From contig NW_014577066.1 of assembly GCF_000485595.1 (NCBI RefSeq), positions 527,096 through 578,523 of the forward strand: 51,428 bases of DNA, in the 5' to 3' direction. Below are positions 31,269 through 42,872 of the stretch, in pieces; the stretch's first letter is position 1; each line of letters opens with the position of its first letter. The stretch is from Priapulus caudatus. Taxonomy: Eukaryota; Priapulida; Priapulimorpha; Priapulimorphida; Priapulidae. The notes beneath the pieces were generated by a model that saw nothing but the letters and a program-made list of their open reading frames with translations, searched no databases and had not been told where the DNA came from. The translations under genes and the position numbers were made by a program.

Positions 31269-33041
31269 AAAGCCTTTTAGGTCTCGAGGAGAGAGATAAC
31301 AGAGGGAATAGCAAGCCGGGTTTTCAGGTAGGTGAAAACCTAGGGAACAACGGCAAGAGAGCGGCGAATAAAACGGCAGTCGAGAAGAACGGGATTTCAG
31401 CTAGGTAAGCCATGGGACGAACTACCGAGGGAGAGACCCGTCGGAGGCTGCCTAGGTCTACGCGAACGAGGAGCGACCGTGAGAGGGGCACGAGACCGGC
31501 GACTGGCGTTAATTCTTCAGTATTACTATTATCTAGTGTGGTTATAGGTCGCGACTGCATATACGAATTGCAGCAGGCGGAATTATGAAAACTAGTAGGA
31601 AGCAATAACAATATAACGCGTACAGTTAACCCGAATCTAACTGTGTTATGTTCCCTTGACAAATCATGTTCGTACTACCTGTTATTGCTACGGTGGCATC
31701 ACCGTCCTGCCTATATAACGGCAAGCCAGCGAACACCTGAATCCAAACAACTAGGAACACGCGTTAACTAGCCGTATAGGGCCTTAAGGCCCGTCTCCAC
31801 ACACGCGGACACGACACGACACAGCAAACGCAGCGCCGTTGTGCTGAAAAAAATACCATTGTGATTTCGCGCATTGTGTCTGAGCCGCATTGGTTCACTT
31901 CTGGTGTCAGTGATGAGAAATTATGCTATGTCCTCTGTTGTCCTTGGCTGCATGGTAGCCGTGAGCGCAGAACACCTGCATAAAAAAGAGCCGCAGAGCC
32001 GACAGTGCTCATTCTGAACGTCTACCTGCGGTGACTCTGTGGTGGAAGTGGTGGATTCTAGTAAACCCTGTTAGTCCGCAAATGTGTCACATACACGCCG
32101 AAACAGTGGAATGCAGAGGCGATGCGTATCAGGAACCTGTCTTCAAAGGGAATGTTCGTTGGAATCGTTATAAAAGTTGCCACGAGAGGCGGCGTACGTT
32201 TAGCTGCTCTTCAGCATTAAAAGATGGAAGCCTCCCATCGTACGAAGTCAACACGTATTTGGCAAGACAGAATAGCGTAAGCACTCAATGCCATTTACCT
32301 AGGCAAAGCCTATCAGGCCCTGCAATAAGAGCTGCCACCGTAACCAAATTAACGCAAAACCGGCAAAAACTTACACAGTACACTACACCAACCCATGCAC
32401 TGGCCGTAGGCGCACTGGCAGTGGCATACGGCTAACATGTAAAATGAGCTGACAGTACAGCAATGCGCATAAAAATTATACGATTCTAAGGAGCATAAAC
32501 GCTCTTAAGCACAAGCATTTTAGCTTTTTGAAATTCACTGCTGACATTCTTAGCCTCATGACATCCAGGCATGTATAGATCTAGCTAGCAACCCGGCAGT
32601 CAAATTCTTATAACAAGACAGTCAACAAATCCATGTTTAAACCCTCCATCTTGAGGCGTCAAAAGCGTTATTGACACTTATCTTCGCCATGTCAGCAGAA
32701 AGTAGAACAGATTCATGTCCTTTCAATATATGCCATAAAAATGCTAGTCGACCGCTGAAAAGCAAATAAAGTTTTTCAATCGCTCCCTGCAGCAGACGCA
32801 TGTCCTCAGAAATGTCTAAAATACTGCCCTGGCCCAGTTGAGCCGTGACTCCAGATTTCGGCGGCGTGATGGCTTTTCCTACCAATGATGCTATACACCG
32901 ACATCAGAGCCTTAGGTCGAAGCCGTGTTTAGATTTGTGCCGCAATTCCTGCAATTTCCGTCCCTATACCTTAAGTAAGGAGGAATGTTCACCCTTATTT
33001 TACAGCTCTGACGCTTTGCGAAAACGCGCTTTGACCCCAGC
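31269..33041. other. intergenic stretch without a recognised gene
   Basis: Several open frames (plus 32031-32435; minus 32637-32885) match no family I know and lack clear splice context. The minus frame of 82 codons has protein-like composition but starts with TTG, not ATG. Possible old transposon or gene debris. Confidence 0.5.
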
Positions 33042-33260
33042 TTCGACATTCCCAACTCGTTTTCGATTACCCTAGGACCCCACGTCTCCGGAATATCGTG
33101 ACACAACGTACGATCGAGCGGTTAAGATTGTGCCCAACTGTTGACGGAACGGCACGGACGACGGACGGACGGACGGAACGCAACGGATGACGCACACGAC
33201 GATGATCATGGCGATTCTACACAAGCTGCATCTGACTACGTCAGATGACTAAAACAATTC
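33042..33260. repeat. dispersed repeat, copy B
   Basis: Same orientation and landmarks as 21501-21675, but longer through scattered one- to ten-base insertions. Ends in the same small hairpin (CATCTGAC/GTCAGATG) followed by ACTAAAACAAT. Confidence 0.8.
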
Positions 33261-33694
33261 GACGTGATTGGTTCAATTGTCTTTTCAGCCGTCACCGAGT
33301 CAGCCGCGGCAAAACTCAACTCATTTTGACTTTCGCCGCTCGCCGTGGAAAGGCGGCTGGCCGCCAGTGCGTGCGTGGCGAGTGTCAGTGGCAGAGCGTG
33401 CGCCATAAGCCAAATATTGAATGAGACTTTGAACTTTGGGCGTAGGGAGTGAACGCACGCCGTTTTTCCGGGGCGTCCGCTGGTGCTCGTGCCGCGCCGC
33501 GTGGTGGATGGACCAGGGCCTTACGCCATGTACGTACTGGGATACCAGTAGTCCGGCTACCCCTAGCCAGGGCCACTTACACGTAAAACACGCTTACACG
33601 AACTACGCAGTAGCATAAAAAGCGATTAAGCGGATCGCAATGCACAAAGAATGGATTCTGGATCTTGATCTGGATAGCAATCTTTCTCATGAAT

Positions 33695-34215
33695 TCTCTA
33701 TAATATAGATCGTGATAGAACGGCATTGGCCTATCCGCGCTTAAACATGACAGTGACGCGCAGAGCGCGCATCTTCCATACCTCTTGTAAAGCTGAATCT
33801 GCCGTGCTGTGCCCGACACATTTCAAACGAAAAATAAAGAAACGCGATTATTCTTAATTATTCAAATTAGCATCGAAAAAAACTTTGCATCTACTTAAGA
33901 GACAAATATAAATATGGATATGGTAATTTAGATACATGTATGGAGCTAAGGGAACGAGAAATACAACGAAAATAATTTTTAACGTGACGTCACGAGACAC
34001 GTGCTAGCCTTAGTCGGAGCCTATTCAACCAATTATAATAATTCTTTGTTCATAATACGTTGAAAACAAACCAAGATGATGAAACATGATGAAAAGATGA
34101 AACAGTGAAGATTATACTTATATTATATAGATTATATAAATTTTTAAAAGTTTATAGGCATTAAGGTGTAAGCATTTAGCCTCATAGGCTACATATAATC
34201 ACTAATTGACTATAT
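33695..34215. repeat. left arm of a long inverted repeat
   Basis: Matches 37152-37693 in reverse complement through many small indels. Shared blocks include TGACGCGCAGA, GTAAAGCT, GAATCTGCCG, ACATTTCAAA, ATACATGTATGGAGC, GAGCCTATTCAA, AATTATAATAATT and GGCTACATATAAT. The arms enclose about 2.9 kb. Confidence 0.8.
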
Positions 34216-34989
34216 ACAATTAATTATACTAGCAATATTCAATATTATTGCCAACGCAGGCTGTTCGAATAACGTCAATATACTACTATACGGTAGTAGT
34301 ACTAGGCCTATTACTATATTATATATGATCAGATAGATGAAAGATTTAGATATGATTGATAAAACGTATATCTGGACAGAATTATTCGGTCCAAGGCTAA
34401 ATATAGCATATGTCTCATAGCCTGAGCTCTAGTACTATACCCGCTTACATGAATTGCGGCTGGCAGCGGCCCAAGCGCAGCAGTTCGATGGTAAGCGGCT
34501 AATAGTACATAGAGCTAATGTCTACATAAAATTATATATGCCTACATATACAATATATAGCATATATAATGCATATTAGCAATATATAGCATATATAAGA
34601 GATATACTAGCATATAAGGCCATTATACGCCAGACAGACCAAAGCACAGGCCAATATTGGCCTCCAATATCGGTTAATTTGGGCACAAATCCAATATACC
34701 TGGCACTGACATTGCGAATTACGGCCTAGACCCCCCGGCTTGCACTTTGGCCCGACATCGGGTAACTGCCCAGGTTGGCAGAATAATGGCATGGGCTAAA
34801 TGTACACTTTCTTGAAGTATCAGTGCTGTGGGCTGGGATTTTTGAAATGAAAAAGATTGTACTATTATTATTCTCGGTTTAAAAAATTTATTAAATGTCA
34901 AGAAATGCATATCTACCCAAACTTGAGCGCCATAACATTGCTCGTGACCCGCTAACTCGACCAATAACGCCAACACAGACAGTCGGCCT

Positions 34990-35960
34990 TGCGCGATGGC
35001 ACCAGCGCAGGTTACCTCCGCCCGAAAACACTGCACACAACGCCTCTGTAGCAGGGCTGACCATCGTTGGAGCCGTCTTTGGGCTCACACTCTCTTCTGG
35101 AGGCGTTCCATGGTTGCACAATGGCTACCACGGCGCCACACTGCGCAAACAAAGACCGCCTGCCGGTTAGCGGTCGGCCACACGCCGGCCGCTTCCCACT
35201 CGGCGGCACGCAAGCCAGGCGGGCCGGAGAACCACGCCACGGCACTCGTGTAGGGGTTCTCGGCGAGCCATGCGCCGGATCGAAGCGAACTCGCAGCACC
35301 CACCGCGGACGGAGCACGGACCAGCAATCCGCGCGGCGATCGCCACGAGCGTGTTCACGCGTGACGGCGCTCGCAGACGCAGACGACGTGCGTCGTGTCG
35401 CAGCCACGTCGTCGCCGGAGACGCGAAGCGCGCGAGCTGCCCGACGATCACGATGACCAGCGCTCCTGCTCACATCACATCAAGACCTCGTCAGGACGAT
35501 GCTGCTTGGCTGCTGCCCGACTACTGGTCTGTCCAGCCGCTGCGGCCGTTGCTCTCGGCAATCGCCCAGGACGCTAGTTGCCGGCAGAAACTCTTCCAGC
35601 GTATCGCGACGTGGTTTCCGGCAGCCCCGAGGTTTGCAACTCTTCTAACCGTCCGCGCATCGGCACCGTAACCTCTCTTGCGCGATTTTCGACGGACAGG
35701 TGCTCATCGATTCGACTCATTTCGCTGATACTCACGCGGGTCTAGGCTGTTCCACTTCTCTACTAGCCGTCTCATGCCGCGGCTCGGGACGCCGGAGCGT
35801 CGCCGGGATGACGCGTTGGCCTCGCAGCCTACCTGGCAGTGATCTCCCGTGCCGGCAGCCGAGACTGCTGCCACGTACTTGGAGGTGTCGCGACTACACG
35901 ACCGTCAAAGTCACGAGCCGCGAAATAAAATTTAACCAACTCGCGAAATTGTCCGTCAGC
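34990..35960. other. CpG-rich core between the long inverted arms
   Basis: GC- and CpG-rich sequence in AT-rich surroundings, with open frames on both strands. The longest is 153 codons on minus (35473-35012), ending near a GTAACC donor-like site with a C-x(11)-C-x(5)-C pattern just before it; 133 codons lie on plus (35270-35671). I recognise no domain. It could be a degenerate transposase, an isolated exon or a CpG island. Confidence 0.4.
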
Positions 35961-37020
35961 GTCCGAATTTGTGAAAATACCTAGTAGATGGTGAAAAAAT
36001 ATGGCGTATACAGGATATTCCCCCTTGTGTGATCTCCGTTAATTGTGTAAGTGCCTCAATAACTCCTCCGGTCGTTAGCGCACCGGTACTAAGATTCGAT
36101 AATGGATTGTGACCTTGATTGATCCCCGTCAATGTGGTGTGGTGCGTATGAAAGAGGAAGACATCACGAATCGACACACGGAGATAAAATTACTTTATGC
36201 ATCGGACCATCAAAATAACGCCGTTTAATCAAAGAAGAAACATCACACTAATACACTACGTAGTGCGCGGATGCTCTATAATATAGGTGGACTCAGACAC
36301 AATAGAACGTGACACAGATAAGGAGCGCGGCTTAAGGAAACGCCACCGAAACGAGATGAGGTCGCGATGAAACCTAGGCAGAAACTGCGAACAGTCGTGA
36401 TGGAAATCATCGTATCTTAACTAACGTCGGTGATTAAAATCCGCCCAAACCTTCTTAGCTAATAGTCGCGATGTCGCAGCTGAAAATCCATTTTGAAATC
36501 CCTGTTAAGAGACTGTGAACTGGAGTGGCGTGAGGCAATGGTTGCTAAAACGCCCCGAAGATGCTGGGAATTGCTCCGTGGTCGCGAAACGACATCATCA
36601 GTAGCCTGGTTGACGCTCATCAGCCATCTACTGCGCGATCCGGTGGAGTGTCGACGACGGCGAGAGCCGAGTTGTCAGTGAGTATCACACGCACGACCCA
36701 AAATTACAATGTGGTGTAGCTAATTTGGTTGCCTAGCATTTAATTTTACATTCATGACAACAATACAACTTTTTACAAGTACCTAGCTCCAAGAAACGGT
36801 CTTGCTAGGGTTAGAAGATAGACAATCAGTCGCACAGCCTTGTCTAGTCCGCAAATGCAGACGTTATAACTCCGCTTTGGTAATCTGAGGGTGCGGGTTT
36901 ATCGGGGGTTAATGGGACCATTACTGGGGTCTGCGTCGGCTCGGACTAAGCCTTGTCGGGCTTAGTGCAAGTACCTAGCGATCTATGGTACAGGCCTATG
37001 CTAACACACACAACATACCT

Positions 37021-37091
37021 AGATACAATAATGTAACCCAAACCCAAGAGGATACCCTATCCTCTTGGGTTTGGGTTACATTATTGTATCT
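37021..37091. repeat. perfect 34-bp hairpin with 3-base loop
   Basis: Arms 37021-37054 and 37058-37091 are exact reverse complements around CCC. It lies about 60 bases outside the right long-inverted-repeat arm, on its inner side. Could be a real cruciform or an assembly fold-back. Confidence 0.93.
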
Positions 37092-37151
37092 AACAACCAT
37101 ACCCAGACGGCGGCAGGGGCTATGCCGCGAGTGACACGCCTTATATTAGAC

Positions 37152-37693
37152 TTATATAACAGTAATTAGTATTATATGTAGCCTCATGTAATGCTAAATG
37201 CTACACTATCATGGCTTATAAATAAATATGACTATATATATATTATATATATATATATATATAACATTAATTTCATGTTTTCATCATTTTCATCATGTTT
37301 CATCACTGTTCATCATCTGTGTTTGTTTTCCATCGAATGGTAAGCATAAGCAATTATTATAATTGCGTTGAATAGGCTCGCGACTAGCTAGCACGCTCGT
37401 CTCGGAGTCACGTAAAAAACTTATTTTTCGTGTATTTCTCTTCCCTTAGGCTCCATACATGTATCGTATATACATATCCATATTGAATATAATCTTCTAA
37501 GCTCATAGGATCAAAAGTTTTTTTTCATGCTTATATTTGAATAATTAGAATAAAGTCGCGTTTTTTATTCATTCCATTTGAAATGTTGTGGGCGAGCAGA
37601 CCGGCAGATTCAAGCTTTACAGAGTGGGTTGGAAGATGGCGTCTGCGCGTCACTGGTCATAGGCGATGCCCTATCCAGATTAGTATTATAGAG
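37152..37693. repeat. right arm of the long inverted repeat
   Basis: Reverse-complement partner of 33695-34215; see that entry for the shared blocks. A TA run (37232-37262) interrupts it near its inner end. Confidence 0.8.
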
Positions 37694-37974
37694 ATCACGT
37701 GAGTTTTCTGCCTAGCCCACGGCTTACGGGCCCTGATTGACCGGTACTATATGATCATACTAATCTGTGTTTACATTAAAATCTAACTCACGTGTTTGAC
37801 TCAGCACAACGAGCAGCGCTACGCGAAGCTATTGTGCTATTATTTCGGATCCTTGTAGCCGCCCTCTACAACAAACTTTTTAGCAAAACGCACGCGCAAC
37901 CCGGACCGTAATGGGCCGAGACCCACTGACTCTATATAATCTCGATTATAATATCACGTCACTGATTACTATTA

Positions 37975-38450
37975 TCACTGGATATATATATATATAATAT
38001 ATATCATATAATATAATATATATATACAGTATATAATATATGCTACATACGTATGATATATACTGCATAACGATATAGTATATATATGATATACGTAAAC
38101 TGATACGTATATACACGTATCATATATATATATATATTATATTATGTATATATATATATTATATATAATAATTATATATATATATATATGTATATACGTA
38201 TCATATACGTATATATACGTTACATATATGCATACATACGTATATATGTATGCATACATATATAATATATCCTGATTTATATATGAAGATCAACTGATCT
38301 GCTATAATATAATCTCGATTATAATTTCGATTATATTATAATAATAATATATTATAATGCTATAAGTAATTATATATAATTTAATAATAATATATAATAA
38401 ATAATTATTATATATATATTATATTATAATCTCGAATTATATTACTGAGA
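37975..38450. repeat. AT-rich tract with TA and ATACGTAT palindromes
   Basis: Almost only A and T with repeated TATATA, ACGTATATACGT and TATAAT units; many self-complementary segments. No gene. Confidence 0.85.
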
Positions 38451-38481
38451 GATCAGTTGGCGCCGTAACCGCATGTATAAT

Positions 38482-38984
38482 CAGGCCCGTAGCCAGCTTT
38501 ATTATTAGAGGCCGGCGTTCGTTTTCAATGTATGGCAATTTTGCTCGCGTAGGGGCGCTGTACACGATTTGTACCAAGGGGGGGTCTAACGTAACCCAAA
38601 GTGCGGAGCACGCGGAAGGGGCGGTCTGGGGAATTCCCAGAAATTTTTTAAAATTAGACCCCCTCAGATGCGTTTTTTCGTGCCGCGAGCAAGGTGGGGT
38701 CCGAGGACTGCCCTGCGACCCCCCCCCCCCTGTACACGCGCGCCTGCTCGGCGCCGAAGCACCAGGCCGGGGAGCCAAGCGACCGAGCGGGGGAGGGTGT
38801 AGGAGGGGGGTATTCACTGTCACCCTCCCGCACGGATGGAGGAATTTTGCAATTATTACACTAAAAGGGAGCACCTGAGCGTGAAATTCTTGCAAATTTT
38901 CAACAAATATTTTTTTTGGATTGGGGGGGGGCTCGGGGGGGGGGGTTCGTTCGAACCCCCGAACCCCCCCTGGCTACGGGCCTG
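38482..38984. mobile_element. 503-bp element with perfect 15-bp terminal inverted repeats
   Basis: CAGGCCCGTAGCCAG at 38482-38496 and its exact reverse complement at 38970-38984. Just inside the right end lies a GGGGGTTCG/CGAACCCCC hairpin. No clean target duplication found. Open frames inside are short and cross the element without a recognised domain. Confidence 0.8.
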
Positions 38985-40069
38985 TAAATGTTACTCTTTA
39001 CTTTAGGTCTATAACTTAATTTACTCTTAAAACGTGTATGTTTCCTAATCCTAGAATTAGAGAATTAGATTTGTAACCTTATCACATCATTGTAAGGGAC
39101 ACACGCATGCACTCACGCACGATCACACACGCGTGAATCTGATTGTGGTGGCTAAGAAATTCATTCTAGGACCACAGACCGTAATGTTTCATCTTATCTT
39201 ACGAGTCCAGAGACAATGCAAATAGATAAAATTGGCAATGATTTAAATTTTATATAATACGCGCGAATCTTCAAACAGTGCACCGTTCCAGTGTTTTTAC
39301 GTACCGATAAGACAGTGCGTGTGTAATCCTTGTTTCCTAACAAAAAATTCACAATTATTTAATATTATTTTTATAATTTAATAGCAAAAAACGTACAATA
39401 ACGAATAAAATAAGAATCTATTATAGTGAGTGCTGCAAATATAACACGCGTAGAAAATTTACTTGATAAGCTGTAGTTAGCGGCTACGTTGGCCAGTGTT
39501 ACCACTGCTGAGGGTTTTTACCACAGAGATTTTTTAAACTTTAATCTGGGGTTCTGGGGGGTTTTCTTAGAAATCTCGAGTTTAATTCCTGCAAAATCCT
39601 GCAGGTCATTCAATTACTATACATTTAATTCCCGTCGTCCTCATGGAATCACTATGCTGGAACCAGAAGCGTCATAAGCCTAGCCATAGCAATCGGGAAC
39701 CCTGGGACCATTCAACAGAATAGCAGAATTTCTAGGAATGAAGGAAAGAGCCAAATGGGTTTTCCGATTGCTAACCATAGCTGACCAAGCTTTTTTCAAT
39801 AAAAGGCTTTAAAGGCGTCATCCAGTGACCCAGACTACATTACAACAGAAATCAACCACGTGACCTCCTTATTCGGCTTAGCATAGGCTTAGCAACCTGG
39901 TTCAGCAGTCAGAGACAAGGCCTTGGTCCTGGACTCACCACTGGCGTGGCGGACAGTAATGTGCTAATCAAATCAATGTATACAATGGTCAATGGTGCAA
40001 GATTCAAGACCGTATTTACAGAGCTTGTGTGTTGGTGTGACAGTACCGGCCTTGACATAACATCACCAA

Positions 40070-40528
40070 GTGGCACAAGGTTCTCTGTATCAATTATCAT
40101 TTCCCCATTTGGCCATTTCTCATGATTTCTCATTGCGTATTTCTGTAGTTGATAGAATCACAGTGGGCACCCCACTAGGCAACACCGATAGTTTCACTAT
40201 TAGCAAAGTAGTAAGGCAAGGAACAGTATTGGGTCCGATCATGTGCTGTACCACTCTGGACCAAATAAACAGTGGAGGATATGGCTCCCTAGTAGATGTA
40301 TATCAAAGTACCACAAAAATACCACCGTTGTTATATATAGATGATCTACTGGGAATAGGGAACCTAAACATGGTACAGAAAATAGCACATTCATGCAACT
40401 TACTTGCAACAGAAAAAATTATAACATTCAATATGGACAAGACAAATATAATAAATATTAAATTTTCGCCTCATAGAAACATTAATACTGAAAAAAAGAA
40501 AAAATTTATTTGGGTAGAACAGAGATAA
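40070..40528 (+). pseudogene. LINE reverse-transcriptase fragment
   Basis: Open frame with RT block B (VRQGTVLGPI), block C YIDDLLGIG (the Y-x-D-D active site) and the following ITFNMDKTNIINI strand, as in non-LTR retrotransposons. The N-terminal part is lost or scrambled; upstream sequence (39724-39816) may encode more of it (IAEFLGMKERAKW). No endonuclease seen. A dead fragment. Confidence 0.85.
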
Positions 40529-41381
40529 AACATTGTACTAAACAGGGGCGTTCCCCCCTGAGATTTAAAAAAAAAAGAGAGAAAAAAAGAATAGCCAAAA
40601 AGTATGGTTGCAAACATACAAAAACACGTGAAATTGTGAGAAATTGCAATTCTTACTTGTGTTTTAATACATGTATTATTACTATAGTAACCTATAACTG
40701 TGTACACTCTCTGAAAAGTCATGAAAAGTGTTTTAAATCCTAACTTGTAGGGTTGAGTCTAGGGTTGAGATAGTGTTATCAGACATGAGAATATGGCCCA
40801 CAGTATGCCTCAGATTGCAGGAAAATGGTATAAATATTTCAAGCTTTTCTGGGGGGCATGCCCCCAGACCCCCCTAGCACTGGCATGCCTATGGCACGCG
40901 GGCCTGGCTGCGGCAGCCAAGGTTAATTTCGCCCCCGGCTATCGCCAATCATCCCCCCACTCCTCGGTACGGACTTCCCGTCTCCAGTAATACCTAAGGC
41001 CAATGGGGACGTAAAAGAACCACTGAGGGCGCAAAAAAACTCTGGCTGTGACCACCCACAGTGCCTTTTCGGCTAAAAAAAACTAAACTACCTGGCTTTA
41101 CCCAAGCTAGGTCACACCCCATGGCTAGCTATATAGCCCAAGCTATGGCAATCAAGCAACAAGATTTCTCTGCGGCCGTCTCAGCTAAGCTGTGCCGTCG
41201 ATCAACAGGACTTCTTGCCAAGGGACGCTATCCTGCGCCATATAGCATCATCATCGTAGGCGTAGCCTCGCAGTTTAATATATAGGGGCCTATATATATA
41301 TATTCTGTGTAATGCCCGTTTCGGTCTCCTAGGCAATTATTATTATTATTATCATGCACTCATGTAATTTCACTCTAGGTT

Positions 41382-41560
41382 CTACAGTAGTTCTACTGTG
41401 AAATTGCCTAATTGGTTTGGTTTAGTTATTGTTAGAACCTCCCCCATCATATACCTGCCTCTGTCTATTCTCTCCTTTCTCATATCTATGTAGTCACCGT
41501 TGTTATTAAAAATGTCTCCTAGATATTTATATTTAGTACCAAAGGCGTAAATCCCGGGGG
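41382..41560 (-). pseudogene. inverted LINE fragment (RT thumb side)
   Basis: Minus-strand frame reading YKYLGDIFNNNGDY, MRKERIDRG and ending NFTVELL-stop. K-Y-L-G-x-x-x-x-x-x-G is the usual block after the YxDD region in LINEs. It would continue directly into the plus-strand fragment that starts at 41780, so this piece appears inverted. Confidence 0.7.
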
Positions 41561-41609
41561 GATGGGGGAATGCATCCCCCTGCTCTTGAAGGAGGGAGGA
41601 TGGCCTGTA

Positions 41610-41777
41610 CAAATAAACGCCATTTTACGTAGTCATCCGAGCCACGGGAGATTCACAGTCTCCAATGTTGAGAGCCAGGTTTTTACACCTTGAGAAAATT
41701 CACTGCCCCGGCCAGGGTTTGAACTCACAGCCTTCAGTGAACAGTGTACGAGGCCTAACCACTGGGCCACGAAGGCT
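41610..41777 (-). mobile_element. tRNA-derived SINE
   Basis: On the minus strand a tRNA-like head has an A box GTGGCCCAGTGGTTAGG (41770-41754) and a B box GAGTTCAAACCCTGG (41726-41712), followed by a tail ending near GGATGACTACGTAAAATGG. Sequences between the boxes do not form a tRNA cloverleaf. Inserted within the inverted LINE block. Confidence 0.75.
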
Positions 41778-41779
41778 CT

Positions 41780-42535
41780 AAGTGCATGATACTCCCATCT
41801 ATATTAAATAATGGTGAAACTTAGACAACCCTAACAAAAAAGGAAATACAATTATTGGAAAGCTTTCAAAATGATTGCTTAAGGAGAATACTAGGTGCAC
41901 ATAGTAAAACTCCACTAATCGCTCTAAGAGTTGAGCTAGGTATAATACCAATTCTTGACAAAATCTATTATAAAAGATTAATGTTATTACAATACATAAT
42001 AAATTTAGAGCAAGAACGTTTAATGAGAAGAATGTTGTTGCAGCAATTAAAATATGGGGAAAAAAATTGGGCAAATGAAATCATAGACAAAATTGATGAA
42101 TATAAATTAAACATGTTATTCTTATCTATTGGCGCCTTATCAAAAATGAGATAGAAAAAGATGGTAAAAGAGGCCATTCTAAAAAAACGTGATAGAAAGG
42201 GACGAAGGGGTTGGAGCAACAAAAACAAAATTGAAAATGATTAATATTAATAATTATGGATTAAAGAATTATAATATGACGTCAATGTCCTATGAGGATT
42301 CTTGTTTTGTCGATCATGATAGATTTAAACGATTACTTTAAAAATAAGCACACTAATGACGGGTGTGACTTGTGTAGTGGGGAAGAAAAGGAAGACTTGT
42401 TACATCTATATAATGGCCTTGAATATGGGGATATAAATAAAAGGGAGTCCATTAAAGACTGGAAATGTGACGATCCCAAGTTACTTAAAATTGCTTCCGA
42501 CCACGTGAGGAAATTACTAAAATATAGGGATTAGA
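41780..42535 (+). pseudogene. LINE C-terminal fragment
   Basis: Reads KCMILPSILNNGET, an in-frame TAG where a Trp is usual, then LLESFQNDCLRRILGAHSKT and ALRVELGIIPI. After frame breaks near 42154 comes CDLCSGEEKEDLLHL, the C-x-x-C...H knuckle found near LINE C-termini. Broken by at least one stop and one frame change. Confidence 0.8.
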
Positions 42536-42872
42536 GAATAAGATTAGCAGAATTAAATGCTGGATGTACAAATTAATGAAAATGATGAGATGAAAGTTTA
42601 CATTCTCAGAATATCCTCGCACCTTCACCAGAAGTGATGCCTTGTGAAATACAAGAGTGGGACCATGTACGATACGATACGATACGATACAACCCAATAT
42701 CGATACTGTACTATACGACAGTGCTACAGTCTGGCGGATAAATTGACGAATTTCAAAGATTGGCTTTTCGCAGCGCCTATGAGACTAGCGGAAAAAACAT
42801 TTTTACGATGCATTTACAACTAGCAGTGCAGTAACTGGCTTGTTCTTGCTAAAGTTATTCATAAATACCGCT

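Noticed and set aside
32637-32885. 82-codon minus-strand frame with protein-like composition
   Set aside because: Begins with TTG rather than ATG, no clear splice acceptor, no family recognised; left as unassigned.
36493-36681. 62-codon plus-strand frame with Trp- and Arg-rich composition
   Set aside because: No splice signals or similarity that I recognise; inside the repeat composite.
41610-41777. tRNA gene, because A and B boxes are present
   Set aside because: Arms do not pair into a cloverleaf and the sequence continues into a SINE-like tail.
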